64,000 nucleotides of DNA from Cocos nucifera (taxonomy: Eukaryota > Streptophyta > Magnoliopsida > Arecales > Arecaceae), in assembly GCA_006176705.1 (NCBI GenBank), contig QRFJ01004948.1, positions 1 through 64,000 on the forward strand. Direction: 5' to 3'. Under the pieces are notes generated by a model. The model had not been told where the DNA came from, did not search any database, and saw only the letters and a list, made by a program, of their open reading frames with translations. Below, in pieces: positions 33,841 through 47,342 of the stretch; position 1 is the first letter of the stretch; each line of letters starts with the position of its first letter. The position numbers and the translations under genes were made by a program.

Positions 33841-35451
33841 TGTATAGGTATGTCTTGCATCCTTAGGACCAAATCAAAAATGGTATCTTGATAATGGGTG
33901 CTCAAGATACATGATTGGTGATGAATCCCATTCATCACACTTGATTCAAAGAATGAAGGGATGGTCACCTTTGGTGACAATGATAAAGAAAAGATCATTG
34001 GTATAGGTAATTGGTATCACTCCCTCCAAATACATTGAAAATATTTTATTAGTAAATAGTCTTACATATAATCTTTTAAGTATTAGTCAATTTTGTGACA
34101 AAGGTTATATAGTTATTTTTGAATCTTTATTATGCATTATAACTAGTCTTAATGATGATGGCATTAAATTTGTTGGGCATAGGCATTGTAATGTTTATAT
34201 GGTAGATTTCAATGATCTTTTCATGATAAACATGCAATATTTAGTAGCCATGAATGTTAAAATTGATGAGACTAGTTGGTTTTGGCACCTTAGGCTTACA
34301 CACATAAGCATGCATTCTCTTTCAAAACTTATCAAGAAGGATTTAGTCATCGGCTTATCTAAATTAAATTTTGAAAAAGATGATTTGTGTTGCATGCTGA
34401 TTAGGTAAGCAAACTTCAACTTCTAAGCCATTGAAATTATTACATATGGATTTATTTGGACCTACAATAACTACTAGCTTAGATGGTAAACGATAATTTT
34501 ATAATTATCGATGATTTCTCATGTTTTACATGGATTCTTTTTTAGCACATAAGGATTAAATATTTCATGTTTTCTCAAAGTTTATCAAAAAGTTACAAAT
34601 GAAAAAAGTTTTCAATTCAAAATATTCAAAGTGATCATAGAACCAAATTTGAAAATCAAGATTTTAAAAAATTTTGTGATGAAAAGGCATTGATCATAAT
34701 TTTTCAACACCTACGACACCCCAATAAAATAGGATAGTAGAAAAAAAATAGAACTCTTGAAGAAATGGCCCATACCATTCTATGTGAAAGCAATCTTTCA
34801 AGATATTTTTGGATAAAAGTAATTAACACAGCATGTTACATTTTAAACCATGCCCTAATTAGACCCATTTTAAAAAAAAATACCTTATGAACTTTTGAAA
34901 GGAAGAAAATCAAACATTGCATACTTTCATATTTTTGGTTGTCGATGTTTTGTTTTGAATAATGATAAAAAAAGATTAGAAAATTTTGATACAAAATCTA
35001 ATGAAGCTATCTTTCTTGGCTATTCCTTTTCTAGTAAAGCTTTTAGAGTTTTTAACAAAAAAACTTTACTAGTAGATGAATCAATACATGTAGTTTTTTA
35101 TAAGACTAATGATCTTCCATTGAGAAAGAGAGAAGATATTGATAAAGCAGGTCTACTTGTACAAGAGATGAATGAGCTCACCTTAAAGCAATTAAAAATG
35201 AAAAAAAACTTGAAGACAAACATGAGGATGAAGGTGAAGAACAACAAAATTTGCAAGAACAACCTTAAGGTACTAATGATCTTCCAAAATAATGGAGATA
35301 TGATCACAATCATCCTAAAGAGCTAATTATTAGGGATCCCATACTTGGGATAAGAACTCGTTCTTCACTTAGAGATGTATGTAATCACTTTGCCTTTGTT
35401 TCATATTTTGAGCTTAAAACTATAGATGAAGCTAAAAAAGACTATAATAGA
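33841..35451 (+). pseudogene. pol: S2 pol, N-terminal part: protease and integrase
   Basis: Protease: WYLDNGCSRYMIGDE (about 33885), in which the catalytic DSG is DNG. NLLSISQFCDKGY follows (34070). Integrase zinc domain: WFWHLRLTHISMHSLSKLIK (34275). The integrase core is badly broken (34420-34890). The C-terminal segment YFHIFGCRCFVLNNDKKRL and EAIFLGYSFSSKAFRVFN (34920-35060) is intact. The reading ends at 35451, where a Tat LTR begins; pol resumes at 54865. Confidence 0.87.
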
Positions 35452-36377
35452 TGTTGGGGATAAACCCCGCTCCTACCGAAGACCAGTTCGATGCTCAGCT
35501 TAACACGACCGATAGCCATGGAAGAGCTCCTTCAGACTCCCAATGGCCGAGCCTTAGCCGAACCCCTCCAGCCGGTTGGACTCCTCATTAGTCGAGCTTC
35601 TATCGGACTCCCATGAGATCCGAACTCCCTCCGTGCTCCTCCAGCAATGAGAACCGAACTCCTCATGGTCATCCCTCGGTTGAACTCCTCAATGGTCGTC
35701 CCTCGACCGAACTCCTCAGCGGCTAAACTCCTCAGTAGTCGAACTCTGGTCGGACTCCTCCCAGACACCTTCTTCGATCAGATTTCTGGATCCCTCATTT
35801 AGACGAACCCCTATGGAAGCCGAACTCCTTCTGGGCTCCTTCAGCTATTGTTCCTCCCGAATGACCCTCTCCAACCATATTCCATTCGGAAGTCCAAACT
35901 CCTCCAAAATGGGTACATGTCAAAGCTCTTCATTCAGCCCCAAGCGACTCAGTGTCAAGACAGCTACAGCCATCACCATCAGTCCACTGCGGGCGATAGC
36001 GACCCGCTACCAGGCGACGATGGCTATCACCGTCAACCCATTGCAGACGATGCCTTCCCCTGGGACTGATTTCGTCGGACCTCGAGCAGTCCACCACCAT
36101 GCGGCTACAGCTATCACCATCAAGCTCTGCCTATAAAAAGGACCCTCCAGATATGCAATCTTTAAGCTCTAAGCTCTCCTCCCCTTCTCTAAGCTCTGCG
36201 AAAATTATTTTCGAGCACTTCATTTCTATTGGCCGGAGCTGACTTGATCGTCGGAGGGTCCTATCGGAGCCACCCCCCACAGACTCCAAATGGAACTGTA
36301 TTTTGCAGGTCCCCGACGGCGACCTCATCCACCTCCACTCCAGCTGATTTCGGTGATGACCAATTTTCGCATCAATA
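35452..36377 (+). repeat. 5' LTR of Tat element
   Basis: TGTTGGGGATAAACCCC to GCATCAATA, aligned throughout with 53953-54864 (which ends GCATCAACA). CGAACTCCTC-rich U3, and TATAAAAAGGACC near 36131 as TATA box. The terminal CA has mutated to TA here. Confidence 0.92.
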
Positions 36378-36398
36378 GATTGGCGCTAGAGGATGGTG
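36378..36398 (+). promoter_or_regulatory. Primer-binding site of Tat element
   Basis: GATTGGCGCTAGAGGATGG immediately after the LTR. TGGCGC-type primer sites are usual in the Tat lineage; the tRNA is not determined here. Confidence 0.55.
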
Positions 36399-36502
36399 CC
36401 CGAACTCCCGAGGTTCCCTTATTCTTAAAGGAGTGCTCGACGGCGATCTCTCTCTCTAGAGATCTCTCTCCTTCCTCTCTAGAATTCTTTTTTGAGAAAA
36501 AA

Positions 36503-37932
36503 ATGCCCCCTAGGAGACTCGACCCAATAATCGATGGCCTCTGCGGCTCGATCCCATTCAGATTCGACCGCTCCAGCTCTAGCCCCGATGACCTAGGTTC
36601 CATCTATAGCCATGGTGGATGCGGAGCAGTTCAACCTACTCGTCCAGTAGGTTCGTGGTCTCACGGAGGCGGTGTAGGCCATGCACCAGCAGGCCCCAAT
36701 ACCAGCTCAATCGATGCGGGGTTCTCCAGAGCCATGTGGTCTGATCCAGGAGCGACCAACTTGGGCTACCCGACCTCCGATCCTCGGAAGGGTGAGGCAA
36801 AGGAGGGAGAGCCCTTGCTCGGACCGTGGCTCGACCCAGGATGAAGCTTCGCACCCATTCTACCAAAAAACCTTGGAGGTTAGAGATCGTAAAAATCTCC
36901 TAGATCAAAGGCTCTTAGAAATAAGCCGGCGGATTGAAGAACTTCGTCACACTCCCTCCTCACATGGTAATGACATTTGTATTGACTCTCCCTTTTCATA
37001 GAAAATTATGCAGGAGCCGATCCCACTGAACTTCAAGCTTCCGTAGCTCAAGAGTTACGATGGGACCACCAATCCAATCGACCACCTAGAAGCCTTCCGG
37101 ACAATAATGTTGCTCCACGACGTGCCAAACGCCATCTTGTGCCGGGCTTTCTCCTCTACCCTTAAGGGAGCTGCCAGGAATTGGTACTCGGCGCTTAAGC
37201 TGAGTACCATCCTATCGTTTGACTAGATGAGCCAACAATTCATGGCCCACTTCATCAGTAGTCAGCATTCGCGCCGAGGCTCGGATTCCTTAATCTCCAT
37301 TAGGCAGAAGGAGGGGGAACCCATCCAGGCTTATATCATCCGAATTAATACTGCCACATTGAAGGTCCAAAACCTGGACCAGTCAGTCGCCATGGCCGCC
37401 CTCAAGGGTGGCCTTCAGAAGGATGACTTGCTGTTCTCCTTGAAAAAAAAGTATCCCAGGGATTTTGCTGACATGCTAGCTCGGGCCGAAAGTTATGCTT
37501 GGGCAGAGGTGGCCTTCGAGGCTAAGGATGATGAAGCCAATGGCAAGTGGCGAATCAGCAGGCCAGGCAGGCCCACCGAAGAAAGGAAGTAGACTGAAGC
37601 TTGGTCGCATTCCCAAACTCCCCTTGGTCGTGGGCAAGCCCGAACTCTCTCTCAAGCTCGGAGGCATGGAAGCCTCGATGGAAGGGCATGCCGAGGTTCT
37701 CCCCAGCGCCGAAGTTCTCCCCGATGATGATTTCACAGCTACACCCCCCTCAACACCCCGAAGACCCAAGTGTTGATGGAGATCAAGGAATGACTTTCAA
37801 AATTGGAAAGAATGCGTTACCATCCCAGTAAGCACAATCCCAACAAGTTTTACCTCTACCTTCATGACCATGGTCATGATACTGAGGAGTGCATCCAGCT
37901 CCAGGATGAGATCGAAGAGCTCGTCAGGTGAG
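36503..37932 (+). pseudogene. gag: Tat gag
   Basis: Begins MPPRRLDPIIDG (36503). Coiled-coil-like segment RDRKNLLDQRLLEISRRIEEL (about 36880). Capsid region: YDGTTNPIDHLEAFRTIMLL, FSSTLKGAARNWYSAL (37050-37200), then MSQQFMAHFISSQHSRR and KKKYPRDFADMLARAESY (37227-37500). The C-terminal HDHGHDTEECIQLQDEIEEL (about 37863-37925) replaces a classic zinc knuckle, as is usual in Tat gags. Several stops and frameshifts. Confidence 0.88.
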
Positions 37933-38099
37933 GTAGACTTGGCCGATTCCTACGAAGATAACCTGAAGAGCGGGAAGGTTGGCTGAGGGCATTGCCACCA
38001 AGTGGAGAAAACTAGCAAGAAGATCAGCCGTCTCTTGGAGTCATCAACACTATCTCCGGGGGACTTCAACAAGGAGAGGCCAGCAGATCTGAGGGATCG

Positions 38100-39243
38100 A
38101 TGAAGAGGCGGAGGACCATGGAACCTGTGACCTTCGCTGAGGTGGATGGCCAGGGGATCCAATTTTCATACAATGATGCAGTTGTAATTTCTTTAAATAT
38201 TGCTGACTATGATGTATGCCACATTTTGGTGGATAATGGAAGCTCGACCGACGTATTATTTTACGATGCCTTCTAAATGTCCCTATCCGACGTCCACTTG
38301 GGGCCTACGAATTCTCCACTAGTAGGATTCATTGGCAAGGTCGTACCAGTCGAAGGCATAATAACTTTGGCTATGACGGTAGGGCAACACCAAAAACTGG
38401 CCAAAGCACAGGTCGACTTCCTAGTCGTGAGGACTCCATCCGTTTATAATGCGATTCTCGATTGACCTGGTCTAAATGTACTATGGATGATGGTGTCAAC
38501 CTACTATTTGAAGATGAAGTTCTCGATGAGTCGTGGGGTTGGAGAAGTCAGAGGAGACCAGGCTCTGGCGAGGCACTGCTACTCAATCGCCCTGCATAAG
38601 GGAGAATGGCCCGACCTTTATCTTGTTGATGGGCTAGATGTCCGCAATGACCTCATTGAGGAGCGAGGCGAGCCTATGGAGGACCTCATCTTTGTGCCCT
38701 TAAATGATGGAAACTCAGAGCACGCGGTGCAGATCGGCTCCAACTAGGCAAACGAGGTTTTCCTAAGGAGAAATGCGGACGTCTTCGCCTGGACCCCAGT
38801 GGACATGCCAGAGATTGACGCTGAGGTCATGAAACATCGGCTGACCATCGATTCAAGGCATCGACTGATAAGAGAAAAGATGCACCACCATGCCTCGGAG
38901 AGGCAGAAAGTGATCACCAAAGAAGTGGACAAGCTCCTCAAAGCCAGAGTCATCCGGAAGGTAAATTATCTGACCTGGGTCTCGAACGTGGTCCTCATCA
39001 AGAAGGCGAATAACAAGTGGAGGATGTGCGTTGACTTCAAGAAGGTGAACAAGACCTACCCAAAACATAGCTATCCCCTGCCCAGGATCGATTAGCTGAT
39101 GGATGCGACATCGGGCCATGAGCTCCTCACCTTCATGGATGCCTTTTCTGATTATAACCAGATATGGATGGCACCCGAGGACGAAGAGAAGACCACCTTC
39201 ATTACTGACCGTGGTCTTTATTGTTACAGGATCATGCCCTTTG
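38100..39243 (+). pseudogene. pol: Tat pol part 1: protease and start of RT
   Basis: Protease: DYDVCHILVDNGSSTDVLFY (38206-38265), where the catalytic DTG/DSG is DNG, then VRTPSVYNAILD at its end (38466). RT: IREKMHHHASERQKVITKEV (38868), WVSNVVLIKKANNKWRMCVD (38978), SYPLPRID, FMDAFSDYNQI (39134), TTFITDRGLYCYRIMPF to 39243. The frame stops exactly at A2; RT resumes at 49627 with GLKNAGTTYQ. Confidence 0.9.
39239..39243. repeat. Left target duplication of A2 (CTTTG)
   Basis: CTTTG immediately before the A2 LTR; repeated exactly at 49627-49631. Confidence 0.9.
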
Positions 39244-41523
39244 TGAAGGGAAATCCTGATTTCCCGGTCCAGGTTCGTCCAGATCTGATTAGATCAAGAG
39301 ATATATTTCAAAAATTTTCTCTTGACCTTAATCAGATCTTGATATGTTTCAGATCTGATTCTTATTATTTTAATAAGTAAAATAAAATAAGATAAATTAA
39401 ATCAAATTCAATTTACCTGATTTGGGTAATCCTATTACCCTGTAGATGATCCTGATTGCAGCGGAAGGTTCTGGATCTTAGCCACGCAAGCGCCTGGCCT
39501 CTACCGGTATCCACTCGGGTTGGATCTGGAGAACCTCTTCTTCTCTATCACACCTCCAAAAATCAGATCTGGATCTGATCTGGAGGATCTTCAAAACTCT
39601 TTTGAAGATCTGCAGTCGTCCTTTTGCAGCAGCGCAGCCTTCTTGCTTTTGATCGCCTTTCCTTGATCTGAATCGCACCAACCAAGTCCAAAACACCTTT
39701 TGGACGTGGAGAGCAAGGGGAGAAGAAGCTATGGCATGGAGAAGGAGGGGAGAGGCAGCCTTGGGGCGTGGGGTTTCTCAATTGAATTGCATTAGAATCT
39801 GAGTTGGGCGCAGGGTCTTATTTATAGACTAAGCGTGATCCAACTCCTCTTCCTCCCAACCAATCACAACCCTTTGTGAAATCAGATCTAAATCTGATTG
39901 GTGGGAATAGAGACCCCTGGATTCCTCCTTAGAGGGCGCCTAAGACCAGTCAAACTGGATTCTTAGTAGAACTCTGATTGGAATCCAAAAGGGAGGTGGA
40001 GTCCTTGTCCAACAAGGACTCCTAGGCGCCTCCTAACTTGGGCTCACGCCACCCTTGGCGTGCGCCCTTCTCCTTGCCAGGTTCTGGCAGGGGGACAGGC
40101 CCCCACCAGCTCTCCAATAGGTGCATGACATGTGGTCAAAAGTCAAAGTGTCAATGGTCAACGTTTGACCAGTCAAAGGTAGACTTTTGACCAAAGTCAA
40201 AGAACAAGAAATGGCAGGTGACCAAAAATGGCAGGTAATGTCTTACAAATAAGACAACCTATTCTGACTTGGACAACCTCCAGTCAGACCATATGAAGGC
40301 CTCTGATTGAGCACAAACTCCTTTGGCTCAGTCAGGACAACTTATTTATGATAGTAAAAGAAGAACGTTAGGTTCAATCGAGTGCTAGCACGATTTCCTT
40401 GAACCTAATTGAATCTCATTCAGATCAATTGAACTAGATCAGTTCAATTGATGATCACCAGATTCAAACCCTTGTTTGTGTGACCCAGTTAGGTTCAGTT
40501 CTGTATGGTAATGGGATATGTCATGATCTCTATCATCGACATCATCGAAACTCCTTTCGATGGATCAGAACTCTTCTGATTCGAACAGCTAGAATGATCG
40601 ATCATCTAAATCATTCTAATTGCTCCCAAAATCCACCAGTGACACCTAGCAGTATATGGTGGCAACCCATCAGAGCTGAATGCGAACCTCTTGGTGCAGC
40701 TACCTGTGTGATTAAGTTCTTCTATCTTGAGCCCCGATCAGATTAGGGTTAAGGTGAACTCGTCAAACCCTAGTCTCTGTCATATGATGTAATCATTCGA
40801 TTCGAGTCCAATGTGAAAATCTAAATAGAAACTCTTTCTATTATTTCACTCTGCCATGGCCATGGGCTTCTGGACTTGATTCTCATGATCATCATAGGGC
40901 TGCTCCTCTACCACCGAGGTAGATAGATCCCATCTTGATGCAATCCAGTTCCTACAATGAACATGCTATAGCCAACATACACCTCAGGGTTCCATATGGC
41001 TAGGAGACCGAGTAATGGTGTAGTCAAACTATAACACCCTCAAGGTGAACTGCCGATGCATCTCAGGTCAAAGAACCAGACACACTACTGCAGCATCGAG
41101 TCAGTCATTGACGAGAAGGTAGACTCCCTAATGACTACTCGAGGTGGTCACGCTCAGTGCCCTCGTTCTCTAACGAGTACCTGTACTCTCGCTCCGGTGT
41201 CTCCACACCGTAGACTCAAGACTCATCTACTAAAGAGAAGCGATCGTACACCAACCTTCCGGATCAATCACCATCCTCGTGATGATCCTATGGTCGGGAG
41301 CTGTTTATGAGTTAATAATGATTATTCATGTCTTAAATTTTCAACTCTTGAAAATATGAATTATCATTACCATTAACTCAAAGGATGTATCACAGACACT
41401 AAATACACATGTGTGATAGAAAATAACCCATTTTATTAATTATAGTCAAAATTATAATTTTGCCCCTAGAAGTGTATTACAAGTGTCAGCCAATTCTGGC
41501 TTCTAGGGCACATATATCTAACA
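39244..41523 (-). repeat. 3' LTR of A2 (2280 bp)
   Basis: In plus orientation TGAAGGGAAATCC to TATATCTAACA. The inverted polypurine tract ATCTCCCACTTGTCC follows at 41524. Contains the inverted TATA (about 39818) and the W-box cluster (40133-40203). Confidence 0.95.
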
Positions 41524-41537
41524 ATCTCCCACTTGTC

Positions 41538-43261
41538 CTAAAGCCAATTGGCTACAAGTCTAAGTCCCATCTTCTCAAGGTGGGCTTCGATCTTCTGTTG
41601 GCCCAACGGCTTTGTAAGTGGGTCTGCCACATTATCTGTGGAGTTGACTCTCTTGACCTCAACGTAACCTTTCTCAAGGTAATCGCGGATGAGATGATAT
41701 CGCCGCTCAATGTGCTTGGACTTCTGGTGAGACCTCGGCTCCTTAGCAAGGGCTATGGCGCCATTGTTGTCGCAGTAAAGAGGAATGGCATCTGATGGCA
41801 TTACTCCAATTTCTGCAGCAAACTTCTTGTACCAGAATGCTTCCTTTGCAGCCTCTGATGCAGCTATATATTCTGCTTCCATGGTGGAATCTGCTATCAC
41901 AGTTTGCTTGGAACTCTTCCAGCTGACAGCTCCACCATTGCACACAAACAGACTTCCAGATGTCGACTTTCGATCATCTATATCGGACATGAAGTCCGAG
42001 TCTGTGTATCCCTTGAACTTGGAGTTCTCCATTACCAAAGACCAACATCATATCCTTAGTTCTTCTCAAGTACTTAAGGATACATTTCACAGAAGTCCAG
42101 TGTTCTTCACCTGGATTTGACTGATATCTGCTTGTGACACTCACAGCATGGGCTATATCAGGTCGTGTACATAGCATGGCATACATGAGGCTCCCTATTG
42201 CAGAAGCATAAGGGATCTTGCTCATGCATTCTATTTCCTCAGGTGTGCTGGGGCACATCTTCTTGGAAAGATGAATACCATGTCTGAAGGGTATTAATCC
42301 CCTCTTAGAGTTTTCCATACTAAACCTCTTTAGTACTTCCTCTATGTACATCTTTCTATGAAAGTCCTAGCATCCTATTCGGTCTATCCCTATAGACCTT
42401 AATTCCTAGAATAAAGGATGCTTCACCTAGGTCTTTCATGGAGAATTCCTTAGACAACCACACCTTGACTGATGTCAACATGGGAATATCATTCCCAATA
42501 AGGAGGATGTCATCCACGTACAATACGAGGAAGACAACAGCGCTCCCACTGACCCTTTTGAAAACACATGGTTCCTCTTCATTTTTGATGAAACCAAACT
42601 TTTTGATCACATCATTGAAACGAGTGTTCCAGCTCCGAGATGCTTGCTTAAGTCCATATATGGACCTTTGCAGCTTGCAAACCTTGTGATCAGTATCACT
42701 GGATGTGAAACCTAGCGGCTGTTCCATATAGATATCTTCCTCAAGATATCCATTTAGGAATGCCGTTTTCACGTCCATTTGCCATATTTCATAATCGAAA
42801 TAGGCTGCAACAGCAAGCAATGTGCGGATGGATTTTAGCATAGCTACCGGGGAAAAGGTATCCTGATAGTCAATGCCTTTGCGTTGACTATAACCTTTTG
42901 CCACCAGTCTAGCCTTGAATGTCTCCACATTCCCATCTGCATCAATCTTTCTCTTGAAGATCCATTTACACCCAATAGGTACTATACCTTCTGGTGGATC
43001 TACCAAGGTCCAGACTTGGTTTGAGTGCATCGAGTCGATCTCTGACTTCATTGCCTCAAGCCATTTCTCGGAGTCGATATCTGATATTGCCTCGTTGTAG
43101 GTTTTGGGATCATCTCCATGAGCACCATTACCTATGAGGAACATTTCCTCTATATCCTCTGAAATAATACCTAAGTATCTTTCAGGGGGACGGGAAACTC
43201 TTTCCGATCTACGAGGTGGAGGAGGTAGTGTTCTTATTGGCTCATCCTGATTTGGTTCCAC
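41538..43261 (-). pseudogene. pol: A2 pol: RT and RNase H
   Basis: Minus strand, same protein as A1 3426-5147. The RT part is open from 43261 to 42356 and includes KARLVAKGYSQRKGIDYQDT, QMDVKTAFLNG, IYGLKQASRSWN and YVDDILL near 42509-42520. Two single-base insertions break it: near 42350 (with CAG changed to TAG) and near 42010. RNase H motifs [27 protein letters not shown] and HIERRYH are intact; the end is at 41538. Cannot make a full pol. Confidence 0.93.
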
Positions 43262-43319
43262 TTGGTCCTTAGCTCTTTCTGCTTGTGAGACTTTCTCATC
43301 AAGCTTAATCTGCTTTCCA

Positions 43320-44190
43320 ATGCCACTATCTTGAATAAACTATTTTTCAAGAAATATGGCATGTCGACTCACAATCACATTGTGGTCTTCTGGATTGTAG
43401 AAATAGTATCCTAATGACTCTTTAGGATATCCTATGAATCGAGCTCTAAAGGACCTAAATTCTAACTTGTCCACTTGTTGTCTTTTGACATAAGCCGGAC
43501 ATCCCCAAATTCTGAGATGACTCAAACTTGGTTTCTTACCGTGCAATTCATACGGTGTGGTCAGGAACGGTTTGTTGGAGGAACCCTATTCAGTAAATTA
43601 AGATTGAATTATATAATGAATTCCCACAAGAAAATGGGAGAGGTTGTGAGTATTAACATGGATCAACATATCAAGAGTCCGGATTCTCCATTCTGGAACC
43701 CCGTTGATTGAGGTGTTCACTGTGGGAGTCCTATTGAGAGAGACTATTGCAGTTTCCTAGATAGTCTAGGAATTCCTGGTAAGGTATTTCAACTCCGTCA
43801 ATCTGATGAGAACCTAATGGGTTTCCATTTGTTTTTCTACATTATGTCTGAATTCTTTGACTTTTCAAAGACTTCAGACTTATGTTGCTCATAGATACAC
43901 TTACCATACCTAAGATGATATCGGTAAAGGTAATGAGTAGACAAAATTGCCGCTCCGGCACATCGAAGGGTCGCGCAACGATCAGTATGTACTAGGGCAA
44001 GGAGATCTGTGGCCTCTCCCATGATCAACAAAGAGGGTTAGTCATTTTGCCTGAAGACAAATTACAAGTTGGATTACGACTCAAAAGTCAATGGACTCAA
44101 TAGCCATATTTTCTCCAATTATGTTTAATCTATCTTTGATTTATGAACTAATCTCAGGATGCAGTAATATCTTGTATTGGGATATACTAG
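43320..44190 (-). pseudogene. A2 integrase region, indel-ridden
   Basis: Reads the A1 integrase region with many one- and two-base gaps. Intact pieces: KKPSLSHLRIWGCPAYVKRQ and RFIGYPKESLGYYF (43546-43400) and EATDLLALVHTD (44020-43980). The in-frame TAG after HAIFLEK (about 43340) is the same as in A1 (3345-3347). Catalytic residues cannot be followed in one frame. Confidence 0.8.
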
Positions 44191-44219
44191 GTCGTTGGAG
44201 CATTTCACGTTTTGTCCGA

Positions 44220-44640
44220 TACGTTAAAATAGGTATACATTCAATATGCAACTGATAAAGACCATGTAACAAGGAAACATTTGCAAAATTTTTTTTCTTT
44301 CATAAAGAGTTACAAATGGATTCCTTAAAGAAGGTGATCACATAACCTTTTGTGCTATGCATGAACAGAATTCAAATTTCCTGCTAGCTGGGCAAGAGTA
44401 ATAAAGTCTTTTAAAACATAGGTCTAAACCGATGGTAATCGCAGGGTATGTTCCCACGGGCTACGTGCAGCAAACTCTTGACTCCATTACGATCGTGTTT
44501 AGATCATGTGTCTCCATCTTCAGCCATCTGCGATCCTTCAAGCCCTGCATGAAGTGGCACAATGACTACTAGAACCAGAGTCAAGCAGCCAAACTGGATG
44601 CATGAAGAAATTGTAAGGTTAGACATCAATAACGAGAATA
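44220..44640 (-). pseudogene. A2 protease region (absent from A1)
   Basis: Minus strand. Short frames read WLLDSGSSSH-like near 44580 followed by CATSCRA, then VGTYP-like and Cys-poor segments, as in the copia aspartic protease. This ~410-bp block has no counterpart in A1, where the flanks meet near 2449. Indels prevent a single frame. Confidence 0.65.
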
Positions 44641-45480
44641 CCTCCAGAAGGACCTTGCTTTTGTTTCTTTAGGGTATCGGCCATGGTAAGTGTGAGGGGG
44701 GCGAGTTCGCTTCCTATAGTGGCCGTCGCCTGTTGCAATGGGAAACTTTCCTTTTGCCATCGACTCTTCATTCGGTTTCCTTCTTTTCTTTTGATCTTCG
44801 TACTTTTGATTTTTCACAGAGTTCTTTTTCTTTTCCTATAAGACTTTTTTTTGGAAGAAGTCCGTTCCATAGCAACAACTGAGCCTTTTAAACTTTATAG
44901 AAAAGCTACAGCGAACAGCAATAATTCATCACTCGGCAAGCGAATTCTGAAGTTTATCTGTGGTTAATTCATGATGAATGCCCCAATATGTCATCAGTCA
45001 AGGATTTGCAGCAAAAATATGGTTCTGCAAGTCCAGTCAACTTCAACCGAGCTTCTCAAGCGATTTTCCATTCCTTGTATCATTGTAGACAGTGATCTTG
45101 ACTGACTATTCATCACGCTCTTAGCTTATAAAAGTCATTTTGTGACTTGATATTTGGCGTGCACGACTCTGTTTACCAATATCATCCGTGTAGTGTGAGC
45201 CAACATTTGGCGAGCAATCCGATTCTTCATGTTGGTGCTGGAGTCATAAGACATCAGACCCAACATGTAGTAGTTTGGCGCTATTATTTTCGTCATCCAT
45301 TTTTCCAGAGACGCTCTGTTCAGTGGAATGGACGAGCTGGATAGGTGGAGGGTCCTGGTCAAAACATGTGTTATAACTGTCTCTGAACCAAAAAAATTTT
45401 GAGTTCTGAGCCATCTGTTATAATTAGGTATCAGTCAGTGCTATGTTGTGTCTAGGTACGTGCCGTGGGTTGCGCAGCAT
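44640..45480 (-). pseudogene. gag: A2 gag, indel-ridden
   Basis: Collinear with A1 gag (1600-2478); the ATG corresponds to 45480-45478. Recognisable pieces are the Thr/Leu-rich start, NRASLEKWMTKI and YYMLGLMS (45340-45240), and a Lys-rich tail near 44800. Differences from A1 are mostly single-base gaps, often in short runs. Confidence 0.75.
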
Positions 45481-47342
45481 TTTCCGTAGAAGTCAAAGAT
45501 TTAGTTAGGATACGCAATTTTGACTTGACCATTTGTTTAGGATTTTATTTTAAACAATTGGCTCAACGTATTTCTCGGATCCCTACACTCCTCTGTAGAA
45601 GATGCGAAAATCTCGCGATTGATGATTTCTAGTGGGTGGTGCGGTCTATCCAATTTGACTCATCACCTACTTAACGTTATGGTGATGGTTTAGCAATGAT
45701 GTGAACAACTTTGTTCAATGATTCTCTAATTCATGGTTGCCACCCAAACTTAGGTCTCTAATTCACATGAAATTTCACGTATCCGGAATATTATCCAATT
45801 CTGTAGTTAAGTCAGACCACCATTTGATAGACAGGTTCTAATGAGGTCGTGCACGTTATCGGAAATATTGAGCCCAACTCATCCTCCAAGCCCATTAGAA
45901 TTCAATGCCTAATAGAATGGTTGGCTGTTTCCGTGTTGCAAATGAGCCACTGTATCCAGGTCAGAGAACAATCAACCCCAGGGAGGCCGACGTCTTACAA
46001 TGTGTGGAAGACTCGGAACTTAATTTTTATTAGGAGAATTGATTCAGGTGTTCATTTAAACTAGACTTGGCTTAGTCTAACAATTATGACTAACTAGTGC
46101 ATGGCGTCAGCTCGGATTATGACCCTCAGATCAGAATGTGTCAACAGATTGGCCAGGTAAGTGAGACCGTGTGAAGGAATATAACCGTTAACTACAACAG
46201 ACATTCAGGTCACAGTAGCTTCCAATAAATAGACCGTCGGTCGTCTTGGCAAACTTACCTTAGACAAGAATTGTTGAGTCAGACACAATTGGGTTAGCCT
46301 CAATCAGACTCTAACCTTGAGTCCTATAGGGTCTTGTTGATCGTTGAATCGATCTTTGACCAGACTTAATCCTATTAGGCTGGTCAATTTAAGCATTGGT
46401 TGATCCATCAAACATCTTGATCGGTGTTGATCAACGCTTGACCTAATTGAGCTACCCAAGCCCGAACCAATTATTATAGAATATGTCTTAGATCTGAAAT
46501 TTTAATTTGACCTAATTAATATTCCATAAATTAATTCTTAATTAAAGTTGGGCAAAGCAATTTAGTTAGGAATTTCAATAAGTGAGTTGTAGAAAGCAAC
46601 TACGCGAAACCCATCGAGGAGAGAGCCTTTAAACCTTCTGTCTTTGAGGCCAAAGAACGCCTGTGGTGTTAGTTCGAGATTAAAGGGTTATTCCATGAGT
46701 ATGCTTATATGGCGTTCATTAGGCTAGTAGCATTACAGCATAATCAGTCTATAAGCCATGACATGAGAGGCTGCATTTTAAACTTCTCTCAGTTTCTTAA
46801 TTACGTGAGCCAAGGAAGCCTAATCAGCTTAATTCTAAACAGAAGTAGATCTAATCAAGGCATATTTTGCATACATCTCATGTATCAATTCATGCATGTT
46901 TTCAGATCTAAATTATCACATATAATCTGAAAATTAGATTTAAATTGATCTAATCAAAATAAATTCTAATCTAGACAATTATGTAGAACTATTCTACAAT
47001 TAGTCTAGTCATGCATCTATCATATCTCATATGATATTTAAAATTAAATAATTTTTATTTGCTGTTTATCAGATGTTATTATAACACTTATAATATCAGA
47101 AAATAGTAAATAAGAAGATCTAAAATATGATTTAATCAGATTAAATCAAAGACATGCAAAACTATTTATAGAACTATTCTATTCTAGAACTAGTCATGCA
47201 TATCTTCATGTTCTTAGATCCAAATATTTAATTTTAATTTTTTCTGATTCAGATCTGATCACATCTCAAGTGACATCTGAAATCATTTTTATTTTCTAAT
47301 TAAAATAAAATTAAAATCAGATCTAAACAATTTTAGAACCAT
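45481..47342 (-). other. Leader of A2
   Basis: Long untranslated leader matching A1 1-1599 plus ~270 bp. Close match to A1 near 46860-47340; noisy match in 45481-46850, where the stem-loop region (A1 301-425) is hard to recognise. Confidence 0.7.

Noticed and set aside
36290..36844. 184-codon ORF at the start of the Tat internal region
   Set aside because: Begins inside the LTR and crosses the primer-binding site; the gag frame begins at 36503, and the rest is shadow reading.
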